64,000 nucleotides of DNA from NCBI RefSeq assembly GCF_029227915.1, contig NC_079877.1, positions 8,248,001 to 8,312,000 on the forward strand, written 5' to 3'. The stretch comes from Hydractinia symbiolongicarpus (taxonomy: Eukaryota; Cnidaria; Hydrozoa; Anthoathecata; Hydractiniidae). The notes beneath the pieces are model-generated. The model did not search any database and was not told the origin of the DNA. It saw only the letters and a program-made list of their open reading frames with translations. Both the position numbers and the translations under genes were made by a program. Below, one piece after another: positions 33,340 to 47,540 of this stretch. Position 1 is the first letter of the stretch. Each line of letters opens with the position of its first letter.

Positions 33340-35208
33340 TTACTAGGTTGCATTGCTTTTAACAGTGAAACGACTGACTGTGGGACTTAACTAAACTGAT
33401 TTTGGACTATGACCTTATAAATGTGATAAGTGAGACAATTGGAGTCCAAGAAATAACATTCTTCTTAATTTGACATGATTGCCAGAACTCAGCGATTACA
33501 CTGGGTACTGTGGTAACGCTTCAATTAAAAATTTAGATAAAAAAGTAATTCTTTATTGTGGGACCAATCCTAGCCGTTATCGCGCGCTGATGAAACAGCG
33601 ACAGGTGCAAAATATAAATTTCATTGACTTTCTAACGATGTCAGTCCGTTTGAGTTACAACGGTTGGGTCACATAATCGTACTAACATGTATTTAGCGAT
33701 ATTTCTTTGATATTACTAGGTTGCATCCCTTTTAACTGTGACACGATATACTGTGGGACCTAATTGAACTAACTTTGGACTGTGACCTGATAAATGTGAC
33801 AAATGACACAATTGGACCTCAAGAAATAACATTCTTCTTAATTTGACGTGATTCCCGGAACTCAGCGATTGCACTGGGCGCTGTGGTATCGCTTCATTTA
33901 AAAATTAAGAAAAGAATGTCATCTTTTTACTGTGGGACCAATCCTAGCCGTTAGCGCGCGCTGAAGAGATAGAGACAGTTTCAAATACTACATTTCACTG
34001 ACTCTCTACTGGTGGCAGTCCGTTTGAGTTACAACGGTTGGGTCACATATTTGTACCAACATGTATTTAGGAATATTTTATCTAATATTACTAGGTTACA
34101 TCCCTTTTAACAGTGAAACGATTGACTGTGGGACTTAATTGAAATAACTTTGGACTGTGACCTAATAAATGTGATAAATGAGACAATTGGCGTCCAAGAA
34201 ATAACATTCTTCTTAATTTGACATGATTGCCGCAACTCAGCGATTACACTGGGCGCTGTGGTAGCACTTCATTTAAAAATTTAGATAAAAACGACATTAT
34301 TTACTGTGGGACCAATCCTAGCCGTTATCGCGCGCTGATCAAACAGCGACAGGTGCAAAAACTAAATTTCATTGACTTTATAACCGTGTCAGTCCGTTTG
34401 AGTTACAACGGTTGGGTCACATAATCGTACTAACATGTATTTAGCGATACTTTTCTGATTATGCTAGGTTGCATCGCTTTTAACAGTGAAACGATTGACT
34501 GTGGGACTTAATTGAACTAACTTTAGACTGTGACCTGATAAATGTGACAAATGACACAATTGCACCACAAGAAATATCATTCCTCTTAATTTGACGTGAT
34601 TGCCCGAACTCAGCGATTGCACTGGGCGCTGTGGTAACGCTTCATTTAAAAATTTAGATAAATAAGTCATTCTTTACTCTGGGACGAATCCTAGCCGTAA
34701 TCGCGCGCTGAAGAAGTAGAGAAAGTTTCAAGAACTACATTTCAATGAATTTCTAACGGTATCAGTCCGTTTGAGTTACAACAGTTGGGTCACATATTCG
34801 TCCCCACATGTATTTAGCGATATTTTTTTGATATTACTAGGTTGCATCCCTTTTAACAGTGACACGATATACTGTGGGACTTAATTGAACTAACTTTGGA
34901 CTGTGACCTGATAAATGTGATAAATGAGACAATTGGACCACAAGAAATATCATTTGTCTAAATTTGACGTGATTGCCGGAACTCAGCGATTACACTGGGC
35001 GCTATGGTAGCGCGCTTCATTTAAAAAAGAAGAAAAGAAAGTCATTTTTTACTGTAGGACCAATCCTAGCCGTTAGCGCGCGCTGAAGTAATAGCGACAG
35101 TTTCAAAAACTACATTTCATTGACATTCTAACGGTATCAATCCGCTTCAGTTACAACGATTGCGTCACATATTTGCACCAACTTGTATTTAGCCATAGTT
35201 TTCTGATG
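33340..35208 (+). repeat. 1,869-bp higher-order unit, copy B
   Basis: Second tandem copy. The right end is at about 35208-35221, where CATCGC replaces CATTGC after TACTAGGTTG. The crossover therefore lies in the TTACTAGGTTGCAT word. Confidence 0.88.
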
Positions 35209-35722
35209 TTACTAGGTTGCATCGCTTTTAACAGTGAAACAATTGACTGTGGGACTTAATTGAACTAAATTTAGGCTGTCACCTTATAAATGTGATAAGT
35301 GAGGCAATTGGACTCCAAGAAATAACATTCTTCTTAAATTGACATGGTTGCCGAAACTCAGCGATTACATTGGGCGCTATGGTAGCGCGCTTCATTTAAA
35401 AAAGAAGAAAAGAAAGTCATTTTTTACTGTAGGACCAATCCTAGCCGTTAGCGCGCGCTGAAGTAATAGCGACAGTTTCAAAAACTACATTTCATTGACA
35501 TTCTAACGGTGTCAGTCCATTTGAGTTACAACGGTTGGGTCACATATTCGTACCAACATGTATTTAGGAATATTTTTCTAATATTACTAGGTTGCATCCC
35601 TTATAACAGTGAAACGATTGACTGTGGGACTTAATTGAACTAACTTTTTACTGTGACCTAATAAATGTGATAAATAAAACAATTAAAGTCCAAGAAAAAA
35701 CATTCTACTTAATTTGCCATGA

Positions 35723-38700
35723 TTGGCGCAACTCAGCGATTACACTGGGCACTGGGGTAGCACTTCATTTAAAAATTCAGATAAAAAAGTAATTCTTTAT
35801 TGTGGGACCAATCCTAGCCGTTATTTCGCGCTGATGAAACAGCGACAGGTGCAAAATATAAATTTCATTGACTTTCTAACAGTGTCAGTCCGTTTGAGTT
35901 ACAACGGTTGGGTCACATAATCGTACTAACATGTATTTAGCGATATTTCTTTGATATTACTAGGTTGCATCCCTTTTAACAGTGACACGATATACTGTGG
36001 GACCTAATTGAACTAACTTTGGACTGTGACCTGATAAATGTGATAAATAACACAATTGGACCAGAAGAAATATCATTCCTCTTAATTTGACGAGATTGCC
36101 GGAACTCAGCGATTGCACTGGGCGCTGTGGTAGCGCTTCATTTAAAAATTTAGATAAATAAGTCATTCTTTAGTCTGGGACGAATCCTAGACGTAATCGC
36201 GCGCTGAAGAAGTAGAGAAAGTTTCAAGAACTACATTTTAATGAATCTCTAACGGTATCAGTCCGTTTGAGTTGCAACGGTTGCGTCACATATTCGTCCC
36301 CACATCTATTTGGGAATGTTTTTCTGATTTTACTAGGTTGTAACGCTTTCAACAGTGAAACGATTGACTGTGGGACTTAATTGAACTAACTTTTGACTGT
36401 GACCTAATAAATGTGATAAATAAAACAATTAAAGTCCAAGAAAAACATTCTTCTTAATTTGCCATGATTGGCGCAACTCAGCGATTACACTGGGCACTGG
36501 GGTAGCACTTCATTTAAAAATTTAGATAAAAAAGTAATTTTTTATTGTGGGACCAATCCTAGCCGTTATCGCGCGCTGATGAAACAGCGACAGGTGCAAA
36601 ATATAAATTTCATTGACTTTCTAACGATGTCAGTCCGTTTGAGTTACAACGGTTGGGTCACATAATCGTACTAACATGTATTTAGCGATATTTCTTTGAT
36701 ATTACTAGGTTGCATCCCTTTTAACAGTGACACGATATACTCTGGGACTTAATTGAACTAAATTTGGACTGTGAACTGATAAATGTGATAAATGACACAA
36801 TTGGACCACAAGAAATATCATTCCTCTTAATTTGACGTGATTGCCGGGACTCAGCGATTGCACTGGGCGCTGTGGTAACGCTTCATTTAAAAATTTAGAT
36901 AAATAAGTCATTCTTTAGTCTGGGACGAATCCTAGACGTAATCGCGCGCTGAAGAAGTAGAGAAAGTTTCAAGAACTACATTTTAATGAATCTCTAACGG
37001 TATCAGTCAGTTTGAGTTGCAACGGTTGCGTCACATATTCGTCCCCACATCTATTTGGGAATGTTTTTCTGATTTTACTAGGTTGTAACGCTTTCAACAG
37101 TGAAACGATTGACTGTGGGACTTAATTGAACTAACTTTTGACTGTGACCTAATAAATGTGATAAATAAAACAATTAAAGTCCAAGAAAAACATTCTTCTT
37201 AATTTGCCATGATTGGCGCAACTCAGCGATTACACTGGGCACTGGGGTAGCACTTCATTTAAAAATTTAGATAAAAAAGTAATTCTTTATTGTGGGACCA
37301 ATCCTAGCCGTTATCGCGCGCTGATGAAACAGCGACAGGTGCAAAATATAAATTTCATTGACTTTCTAACGATGTCAGTCCGTTTGAGTTACAACGGTTG
37401 GGTCACATAATCGTACTAACATGTATTTAGCGATATTTCTTTGATATTACTAGGTTGCATCCCTTTTAACAGTGACACGATATACTTTGGGACTTAATTG
37501 AACTCAATTTGGACTGTGAACTGATAAATGTGATAAATGACACAATTGGACCACAAGAAATATCATTCCTCTTAATTTGACGTGATTGCCGGGACTCAGC
37601 GATTGCACTGGGCGCTGTGGTAACGCTTCATTTAAAAATTTAGATAAATAAGTCATTCTTTACTCTGGGACGAATCCTAGCTGTAATCGCGCGCTGAAGA
37701 AGTAGAGAAAGTTTCAAGAACTACATTTCAATGAATTTCTAACGGTATCAGTCCGTTTGAGTTACAACAGTTCGGTCACATATTCGTCCCCACATGTATT
37801 TAGCGATATTTTTTTGATATTACTAGGTTGCATCCCTTTTAACAGTGACACGATATACTGTGGGACTTAATTGAACTAACTTTTGACTGTGACCTAATAA
37901 ATGTGATAAATAAAACAATTAAAGTCCAAGAAAAAACATTCTTCTTAATTTGCCATGATTGGCGCAACTCAGCGATTACACTGGGCACTGGGGTAGCACT
38001 TCATTTAAAAATTTAGATAAAAAAGTAATTCTTTATTGTGGGACCAATCCTAGCCGTTATCGCGCGCTGATGAAACAGCGACAGGTGCAAAATATAAATT
38101 TCATTGACTTTCTAACGATGTCCGTTTGAGTTACAACGGTTGGGTCACATAATCGTACTAACATGTATTTAGCGATATTTCTTTGATATTACTAGGTTGC
38201 ATCCCTTTTAACAGTGACACGATATACTGTGGGACCTAATTGACCTAACTTTGGACTGTGACCTGATAAATGTGACAAATGACACAATTGGACCACAAGA
38301 AATAACATTCTTCTTAATTTGACGTGATTGCCGGAACTCAGCGATTGCACTGGGCGCTGTGGTATCGCTTCATTTAAAAATTAAGAAAAGAATGTCATTT
38401 TTTACTGTGGGACCAATCCTAGCCGTTAGCGCGCGCTGAAGTGATAGAGACAGTTTTAAATACTACATTTCACTGACTCTCTACTGATGGCAGTCCGTTT
38501 GAGTTACAACGGTTGGGTCACATATTTGTACCAACATGTATTTAGGAATATTTTATCTAATATTACTAGGTTACATCCCTTTTAACAGTGAAACGATTGA
38601 CTGTGGGACTTAATTGAAATAACTTTGGACTGTGACCTAATAAATGTGATAAATGAGACAATTGGCGTCCAAGAAATAACATTCTTCTTAATTTGACATG
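35723..38700 (+). repeat. Four consecutive 745-bp dimers
   Basis: Dimers start at about 35723, 36468, 37213 and 37958. Each begins with an A-type monomer (GGCACTGGGGTAGCAC). Variants such as TCTTTAGTCTGGGACG and CTAGACGTAATCGC occur in the first two only. The fourth has a 4-bp CAGT deletion near 38119. Confidence 0.8.
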
Positions 38701-40398
38701 ATTGCCGCAACTCAGCGATTACACTGGGCACTGTGGTAGCACTTCATTTAAAAATTCAGATAAAAAAGACATTATTTACTGTGGGACCAATCCTAGCCGT
38801 TATCGCGCGCTGATGAAACAGCGACAGGTGCAAAATATAAATTTCATTGACTTTCTAACGATGTCCGTTTGAGTTACAACGGTTGGGTCACATAATCGTA
38901 CTAACATGTATTTAGCGATATTTCTTTGATATTACTAGGTTGCATCCCTTTTAACAGTGACACGATATACTGTGGGACCTAATTGAACTAACTTTGGACT
39001 GTGACCTGATAAATGTGACAAATGACACAATTGGACCTCAAGAAATAACATTCTTCTTAATTTGACGTGATTGCCGGAACTCAGCGATTGCACTGGGCGC
39101 TGTGGTATCGCTTCATTTAAAAATTAAGAAAAGAATGTCATTTTTTACTGTGGGACCAATCCTAGCCGTTAGCGCGCGCTGAAGAGATAGAGACAGTTTT
39201 AAATACTACATTTCACTGACTCTCTACTGATGGCAGTCCGTTTGAGTTACAACGGTTGGGTCACATATTTGTACCAACATGTATTTAGGAATATTTTATC
39301 TAATATTACTAGGTTACATCCCTTTTAACAGTGAAACGATTGACTGTGGGACTTAATTGAAATAACTTTGGACTGTGACCTAATAAATGTGATAAATGAG
39401 ACAATTGGCGTCCAAGAAATAACATTCTTCTTAATTTGACATGATTGCCGCAACTCAGCGATTACACTGGGCACTGTGGTAGCACTTCATTTAAAAATTT
39501 AGATAAAAAAGACATTATTTACTGTGGGACCAATCCTAGCCGTTATCGCGCGCTGATCAAACAGCGACAGGTGCAAAAACTAAATTTCATTGACTTTATA
39601 ACCGTGTCAGTCCGTTTGAGTTACAACGGTTGCGTCACATAATCGTACTAACATGTATTTAGCGATACTTTTCTGATTTTGCTAGGTTGCATCGCTTTTA
39701 ACAGTGAAACGATTGACTGTGGGAATTAATTGAACTAACTTTAGACTGTGACCTGATAAATGTGACAAATGACACAATTGGACCGCAAGAAATAACATTC
39801 TTCTTAATTTGACGTGATTGCCGGAACTCAGCGATTGCACTGGGCGCTGTGGTATCGCTTCATTTAAAAATTAAGAAAAGAATGTCATTTTTTACTGTGG
39901 GACCAATCCTAGCCGTTAGCGCGCGCTGAAGAGATAGAGACAGTTTCAAGTACTACATTTCACTGACTCTCTACTGGTGGCAGTCCGTTTGAGTTACAAC
40001 GGTTGGGTCACATATTTGTACCAACATGTATTAAGGAATATTTTATCTAATATTACTAGGTTGCATCCCTTTTAATAGTGAAACGATTGACTGTGGGACT
40101 TAATTGAAATAACTTTGTACTGTGACCTAATAAATCTGATAAATGAGACAATTGGCGTCCAAGAAATAACATTCTTCTTAATTTGACATGATTGCCGCAA
40201 CTCAGCGATTACACTGGGCACTGTGGTAGCACTTCATTTAAAAATTTAGATAAAAAAGACATTATTTACTGTGGGACCAATCCTAGCCGTTATCGCGCGC
40301 TGATCAAACAGCGACAGGTGCAAAAACTAAATTTCATTGACTTTATAACCGTGTCAGTCCGTTTGAGTTACAACGGTTGGGTCACATAATCGTACTAA

Positions 40399-43300
40399 CA
40401 TGTATTTAGCGATACTTTTCTGATTATGCTAGGTTGCATCGCTTTTAACAGTGAAACGATTGACTGTGGGACTTAATTGAACTAACTTTAGACTGTGACC
40501 TGATAAATGTGACAAATGACACAATTGGACCACAAGAAATATCATTCCTCTTAATTTGACGTGATTGCCCGAACTCAGCGATTGCACTGGGCGCTGTGGT
40601 AACGCTTCATTTAAAAATTTAGATAAATAAGTCATTCTTTACTCTGGGACGAATCCTAGCCGTAATCGCGCGCTGAAGAAGTAGAGAAAGTTTCAAAAAC
40701 TATATTTCAATGAATTTCTAACGGTATCAGTCCGTTTGAGATACAACAGTTGGGTCACATATTCGTCCCCACATGTATTTAGCGATATTTTTTTGATATT
40801 ACTAGGTTGCATCCCTATTAACAGTGACACGATATACTGTGGGACTTAATTGAACTAACTTTGGACTGTGACCTGATAAATGTGATAAATGAGACAATTG
40901 GACCACAAGAAATATCATTTGTCTTAATTTGACGTGATTGCCGGAACTCAGCGATTACACTGGGCGCTATGGTAGCGCGCTTCATTTAAAAATTTAGATA
41001 AAAAAGTAATTCTTTATTGTGGGACCAATCCTAGCCGTTATCGCGCGCTGATGAAACAGCGACAGGTGCAAAAACTAAATTTCATTGACTTTATAACCGT
41101 GTCAGTCCGTTTGAGTTACAACGGTTGGGTCACATAATCGTACTAACATGTATTTAGCGATACTTTTCTGATTATGCTAGGTTGCATCGCTTTTAACAGT
41201 TAAGCGATTGACTGTGGGACCTAATTGAACTAACTTTAGACTTTGACGTGATAAATGTGACAAATGACACAATTGGACAACAAGAAATATCATTCCTCTT
41301 AATTTGACGTGATTGCCCGAACTCAGCGATTGCACTGGGCGCTGTGGTAACGCTTCATTTAAAAATTTAGATAAATAAGTCATTCTTTACTCTGGGACGA
41401 ATCCTAGCCGTAATCGCGCGCTGAAGAAGTAGAGAAAGTTTCAAGAACTACATTTCAATGAATTTCTAACGGTATCAGTCCGTTTGAGTTACAACAGTTG
41501 GGTCACATATTCGTCCCCACATGTATTTAGCGATATTTTTTTTATATTACTAGGTTGCATCGCTTTTAACAGTGAAACGAATGACTGTGGGACTTGATTG
41601 AACTGATTTTGGATTGTGAATTTATAAATGTGATAAGTGAGCCAACTGGACTCCAAGAAATAACATTCTTCTTAATTTGCCATGATTGGCGCAACTCAGC
41701 GATTACACTGGGCACTGGGGTAGCACTTCATTTAAAAATTTAGATAAAAAAGTAATTCTTTATTGTGGGACCAATCCTAGCCGTTATCGCGCGCTGATGA
41801 AACAGCGACAGGTGCAAAATATAAATTTCATTGACTTTCTAACGATGTCAGTCCGTTTGAGTTACAACGGTTGGGTCACATAATCGTACTAACATGTATT
41901 TAGCGATATTTCTTTGATATTACTAGGTTGCATCCCTTTTAACAGTGACACGATATACTTTGGGACTTAATTGAACTCAATTTGGACTGTGAACTGATAA
42001 ATGTGATAAATGACACAATTGGACCACAAGAAATATCATTCCTCTTAATTTGACGTGATTGCCGGGACTCAGCGATTGCACTGGGCGCTGTGGTAACGCT
42101 TCATTTAAAAATTTAGATAAATAAGTCATTCTTTACTCTGGGACGAATCCTAGCTGTAATCGCGCGCTGAAGAAGTAGAGAAAGTTTCAAGAACTACATT
42201 TCAATGAATTTCTAACGGTATCAGTCCGTTTGAGTTACAACAGTTCGGTCACATATTCGTCCCCACATGTATTTAGCGATATTTTTTTGATATTACTAGG
42301 TTGCATCCCTTTTAACAGTGACACGATATACTGTGGGACTTAATTGAACTAACTTTTGACTGTGACCTAATAAATGTGATAAATAAAACAATTAAAGTCC
42401 AAGAAAAAACATTCTTCTTAATTTGCCATGATTGGCGCAACTCAGCGATTACACTGGGCACTGGGGTAGCACTTCATTTAAAAATTTAGATAAAAAAGTA
42501 ATTCTTTATTGTGGGACCAATCCTAGCCGTTATCGCGCGCTGATGAAACAGCGACAGGTGCAAAATATAAATTTCATTGACTTTCTAACGATGTCCGTTT
42601 GAGTTACAACGGTTGGGTCACATAATCGTACTAACATGTATTTAGCGATATTTCTTTGATATTACTAGGTTGCATCCCTTTTAACAGTGACACGATATAC
42701 TGTGGGACCTAATTGACCTAACTTTGGACTGTGACCTGATAAATGTGACAAATGACACAATTGGACCACAAGAAATAACATTCTTCTTAATTTGACGTGA
42801 TTGCCGGAACTCAGCGATTGCACTGGGCGCTGTGGTATCGCTTCATTTAAAAATTAAGAAAAGAATGTCATTTTTTACTGTGGGACCAATCCTAGCCGTT
42901 AGCGCGCGCTGAAGTGATAGAGACAGTTTTAAATACTACATTTCACTGACTCTCTACTGATGGCAGTCCGTTTGAGTTACAACGGTTGGGTCACATATTT
43001 GTACCAACATGTATTTAGGAATATTTTATCTAATATTACTAGGTTACATCCCTTTTAACAGTGAAACGATTGACTGTGGGACTTAATTGAAATAACTTTG
43101 GACTGTGACCTAATAAATGTGATAAATGAGACAATTGGCGTCCAAGAAATAACATTCTTCTTAATTTGACATGATTGCCGCAACTCAGCGATTACACTGG
43201 GCACTGTGGTAGCACTTCATTTAAAAATTCAGATAAAAAAGACATTATTTACTGTGGGACCAATCCTAGCCGTTATCGCGCGCTGATGAAACAGCGACAG

Positions 43301-44828
43301 GTGCAAAATATAAATTTCATTGACTTTCTAACGATGTCCGTTTGAGATACAACAGTTGGGTCACATATTCGTCCCCACATGTATTTAGCGATACTTTTCT
43401 GATTATGCTAGGTTGCATCGCTTTTAACAGTGAAACGATTGACTGTGGGACTTAATTGAACTAACTTTAGACTGTGACCTGATAAATGTGACAAATGACA
43501 CAATTGGACCACAAGAAATATCATTCCTCTTAATTTGACGTGATTGCCCGAACTCAGCGATTGCACTGGGCGCTGTGGTAACGCTTCATTTAAAAATTTA
43601 GATAAATAAGTCATTCTTTACTCTGGGACGAATCCTAGCCGTAATCGCGCGCTGAAGAAGTAGAGAAAGTTTCAAAAACTATATTTCAATGAATTTCTAA
43701 CGGTATCAGTCCGTTTGAGATACAACAGTTGGGTCACATATTCGTCCCCACATGTATTTAGCGATATTTTTTTGATATTACTAGGTTGCATCCCTATTAA
43801 CAGTGACACGATATACTGTGGGACTTAATTGAACTAACTTTGGACTGTGATCTGATAAATGTGATAAATGAGACAATTGGACCACAAGAAATATCATTTG
43901 TCTTAATTTGACGTGATTGCCGGAACTCAGCGATTACACTGGGCGCTATGGTAGCGCGCTTCATTTAAAAATTTAGATAAAAAAGTAATTCTTTATTGTG
44001 GGACCAATCCTAGCCGTTATCGCGCGCTGATGAAACAGCGACAGGTGCAAAAACTAAATTTCATTGACTTTATAACCGTGTCAGTCCGTTTGAGTTACAA
44101 CGGTTGGGTCACATAATCGTACTAACATGTATTTAGCGATACTTTTCTGATTATGCTAGGTTGCATCGCTTTTAACAGTTAAGCGATTGACTGTGGGACC
44201 TAATTGAACTAACTTTAGACTTCGACCTGATAAATGTGACAAATGACACAATTGGACAACAAGAAATATCATTCCTCTTAATTTGACGTGATTGCCCGAA
44301 CTCAGCGATTGCACTGGGCGCTGTGGTAACGCTTCATTTAAAAATTTAGATAAATAAGTCATTCTTTACTCTGGGACGAATCCTAGCCGTAATCGCGCGC
44401 TGAAGAAGTAGAGAAAGTTTCAAGAACTACATTTCAATGAATTTCTAACGGTATCAGTCCGTTTGAGTTACAACAGTTGGGTCACATATTCGTCCCCACA
44501 TGTATTTAGCGATATTTTTTTGATATTACTAGGTTGCATCGCTTTTAACAGTGAAACGAATGACTGTGGGACTTGATTGAACTGATTTTGGATTGTGAAT
44601 TTATAAATGTGATAAGTGAGCCAACTGGACTCCAAGAAATAACATTCTTCTTAATTTGCCATGATTGGCGCAACTCAGCGATTACACTGGGCACTGGGGT
44701 AGCACTTCATTTAAAAATTTACATAAAAAAGTAATTCTTTATTGTGGGACCATTCCTAGCCGTTATCGCGCGCTGATGAAACAGCGACAGGTGCAAAATA
44801 TAAATTTCATTGACTTTCTAACGATGTC
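40399..44828 (+). repeat. 2,979-bp higher-order unit and partial second copy (eight monomers)
   Basis: 40399-41849 recurs at 43378-44828 (offset 2,979). Shared private words include ACAGTTAAGCGATTGAC, TTGGACAACAAG and ATTGTGAATTTATAAATG. The middle of the first unit (41686-43340) is itself a copy of 37213-38867 (offset 4,473), including ATATACTTTGGGACTT, so duplications of different periods are nested. Confidence 0.8.
43330..43395 (+). repeat. Chimeric monomer patch (gene-conversion-like)
   Basis: A monomer that is A-type up to ACGATGTCCGTTTGAG switches to the B-type string ATACAACAGTTGGGTCACAT with ATTCGTCCCCAC, then returns to A-type at ACTTTTCTGATTATGC. The equivalent place at 38860-38920 is A-type throughout. 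Confidence 0.7.
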
Positions 44829-46155
44829 CGTTTGAGTTACAACGGTTGGGTCACATAATCGTACTAACATGTATTTAGCGATATTTCTTTGATATTACTA
44901 GGTTGCATCGCTTTTAACAGTGACACGATATACTGTGGGACCTAATTGAACTAACTTTGGACTGTGACCTAATAAATGTGATAAATGAGACAATTGGCGT
45001 CCAAGAAATAACATTCTTCTTAATTTGACATGATTACCGCAACTAAGCGATTACACTGGGCACTGTGGTAGCACTTCATTTAAAAATTTAGATAAAAAAG
45101 ACATTATTTACTGTGGGACCAATCCTAGCCGTTATCGCGCGCTGATCAAACAGCGACAGGTGCAAAAACTAAATTTCATTGACTTTATAACCGTGTCAGT
45201 CCGTTTGAGTTACAACGGTTGGGTCACATAATCGTACTAACATGTATTTAGCGATACTTTTCTGATTATGCTAGGTTGCATCGCTTTTAACAGTGAAACG
45301 ATTGACTGTGGGACTTAATTGAACTAACTTTAGACTGTGACCTGATAAATGTGACAAATGACACAATTGGACCACAAGAAATATCATTCCTCTTAATTTG
45401 ACGTGATTGCCCGAACTCAGCGATTGCACTGGGCGCTGTGGTAACGCTTCATTTAAAAATTTAGATAAATAAGTCATTCTTTACTCTGGGACGAATGCTA
45501 GCCGTAATCGCGCGCTGAAGAAGTAGAGAAAGTTTCAAAAACTACATTTCAATGAATTTCTAACGGTATCAGTCCGTTTAAGATACAAAAGTTGGGTCAC
45601 ATATTCGTCCCCACATGTATTTAGCGATATTTTTTTGATATTACTAGGTTGCATCCCTTTTAACAGTGACACGATATACTGTGGGACTTAATTGAACTAA
45701 ATTTGGACTGTGACCTGATAAATGTGATAAATGAGACAATTGGACCACAAGAAATATCATTTGTCTTAATTTGACGTGATTGCCGGAACTCAGCGATTAC
45801 ACTGGGCGCTATGGTAGCGCGCTTCATTTAAAAATTTAGAAAAAAAAGTAATTCTTTATTGTGGGACCAATCCTAGCCGTTATCGCGCGCTGATGAAACA
45901 GCGACAGGTGCAAAATATAAATTTCATTGACTTTCTAACGATGTCAGTCCGTTTGAGTTACAACGGTTGCGTCACATAATCGTACTAACATGTATTTAGC
46001 GATATTTCTTTGATATTACTAGGTTGCATCCCTTTTAACAGTGACACGATATACTGTGGGACCTAATTGAACTAACTTTGGACTGTGACCTGATAAATGT
46101 GACAAATGACACAATTGGACCTCAAGAAATAACATTCTTCTTAATTTGACGTGAT

Positions 46156-47513
46156 TGCCGGAACTCAGCGATTGCACTGGGCGCTGTGGTATCGCTTCAT
46201 TTAAAAATTAAGAAAAGAATGTCATTTTTTACTGTGGGACCAATCCTAGCCGTTAGCGCGCGCTGAAGAGATAGAGACAGTTTCAAATACTACATTTCAC
46301 TGACTCTCTACTGGTGGCAGTCCGTTTGAGTTACAACGGTTGGGTCACATATTTGTACAAACATGTATTTAGGAATATTTTATCTAATATTACTAGGTTA
46401 CATCCCTTTTAACAGTGAAACGATTGACTGTGGGACTTAATTGAAATAATTTTGGGCTGTGACCTAATAAATGTGATAAATGAGACAATTGGCGTCCAAG
46501 AAATAACATTCTTCTTAATTTGACATGATTGCCGCAACTCAGCGATTACACTGGGCACTGTGGTAGCACTTCATTTAAAAATTTAGATAAAAAAGACATT
46601 ATTTACTGTGGGACCAATCCTAGCCGTTATCGCGCGCTGATCAAACAGCGACAGGTGCAAAAACTAAATTTCATTGACCTTATAACCGTGTCAGTCCGTT
46701 TGAGTTACAACGGTTGGGTCACATAATCGTACTAACATGTATTTAGCGATACTTTTCTGATTATGCTAGGTTGCATCGCTTTTAACAGTGAAACGATTGA
46801 CTGTGGGACTTAATTGAACTAACTTTAGACTGTGACCTGATAAATGGGACAAATGACACAATTGGACCGCAAGAAATAACATTCTTCTTAATTTGACGTG
46901 ATTGCCGGAACTCAGCGATTGCACTGGGCGCTGTGGTATCGCTTCATTTAAAAATTAAGAAAAGAATGTCATTTTTTACTGTGGGACCAATCCTAGCCGT
47001 TAGCACGCGCTGAAGAGATAGAGACAGTTTCAAATACTACATTTCACTGACTCTCTACTGGTGGCAGTCCGTTTGAGTTACAACGGTTGGGTCACATATT
47101 TGTACCAACATGTATTTAGGAATATTTTATCTAATATTACTAGGTTGCATCCCTTTTAACAGTGAAACGTTTGACTGTGGGACTTAATTGAAATAACTTT
47201 GGACTGTGACCTAATAAATGTGATAAATAAGACAGTTGGCGTCCAAGAAATAACATTCTTCTTAATTTGACATGATTGCCGCAACTCAGCGATTACACTG
47301 GGCACTGTGGTAGCACTTCATTTAAAAATTTAGATAAAAAAGACATTATTTACTGTGGGACCAATCCTAGCCGTTATCGCGCGCTGATCAAACAGCAACA
47401 GGTGCAAAAACTAAATTTCATTGACTTTATAACCGTGTCAGTCCGTTTGAGTTACAACGGTTGGGTCACATAATCGTACTAACATGTATTTAGCGATACT
47501 TTTCTGATTATGC
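46156..47513 (+). repeat. B-A dimers of 747 bp, right block
   Basis: Alternating B and A monomers with A starts at 46529 and 47276 (offset 747). Same family as the 39-40.6 kb dimers. Nothing other than satellite is present. Confidence 0.8.
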
Positions 47514-47540
47514 TAGGTTGCATCGCTTTTAACAGTAAAG

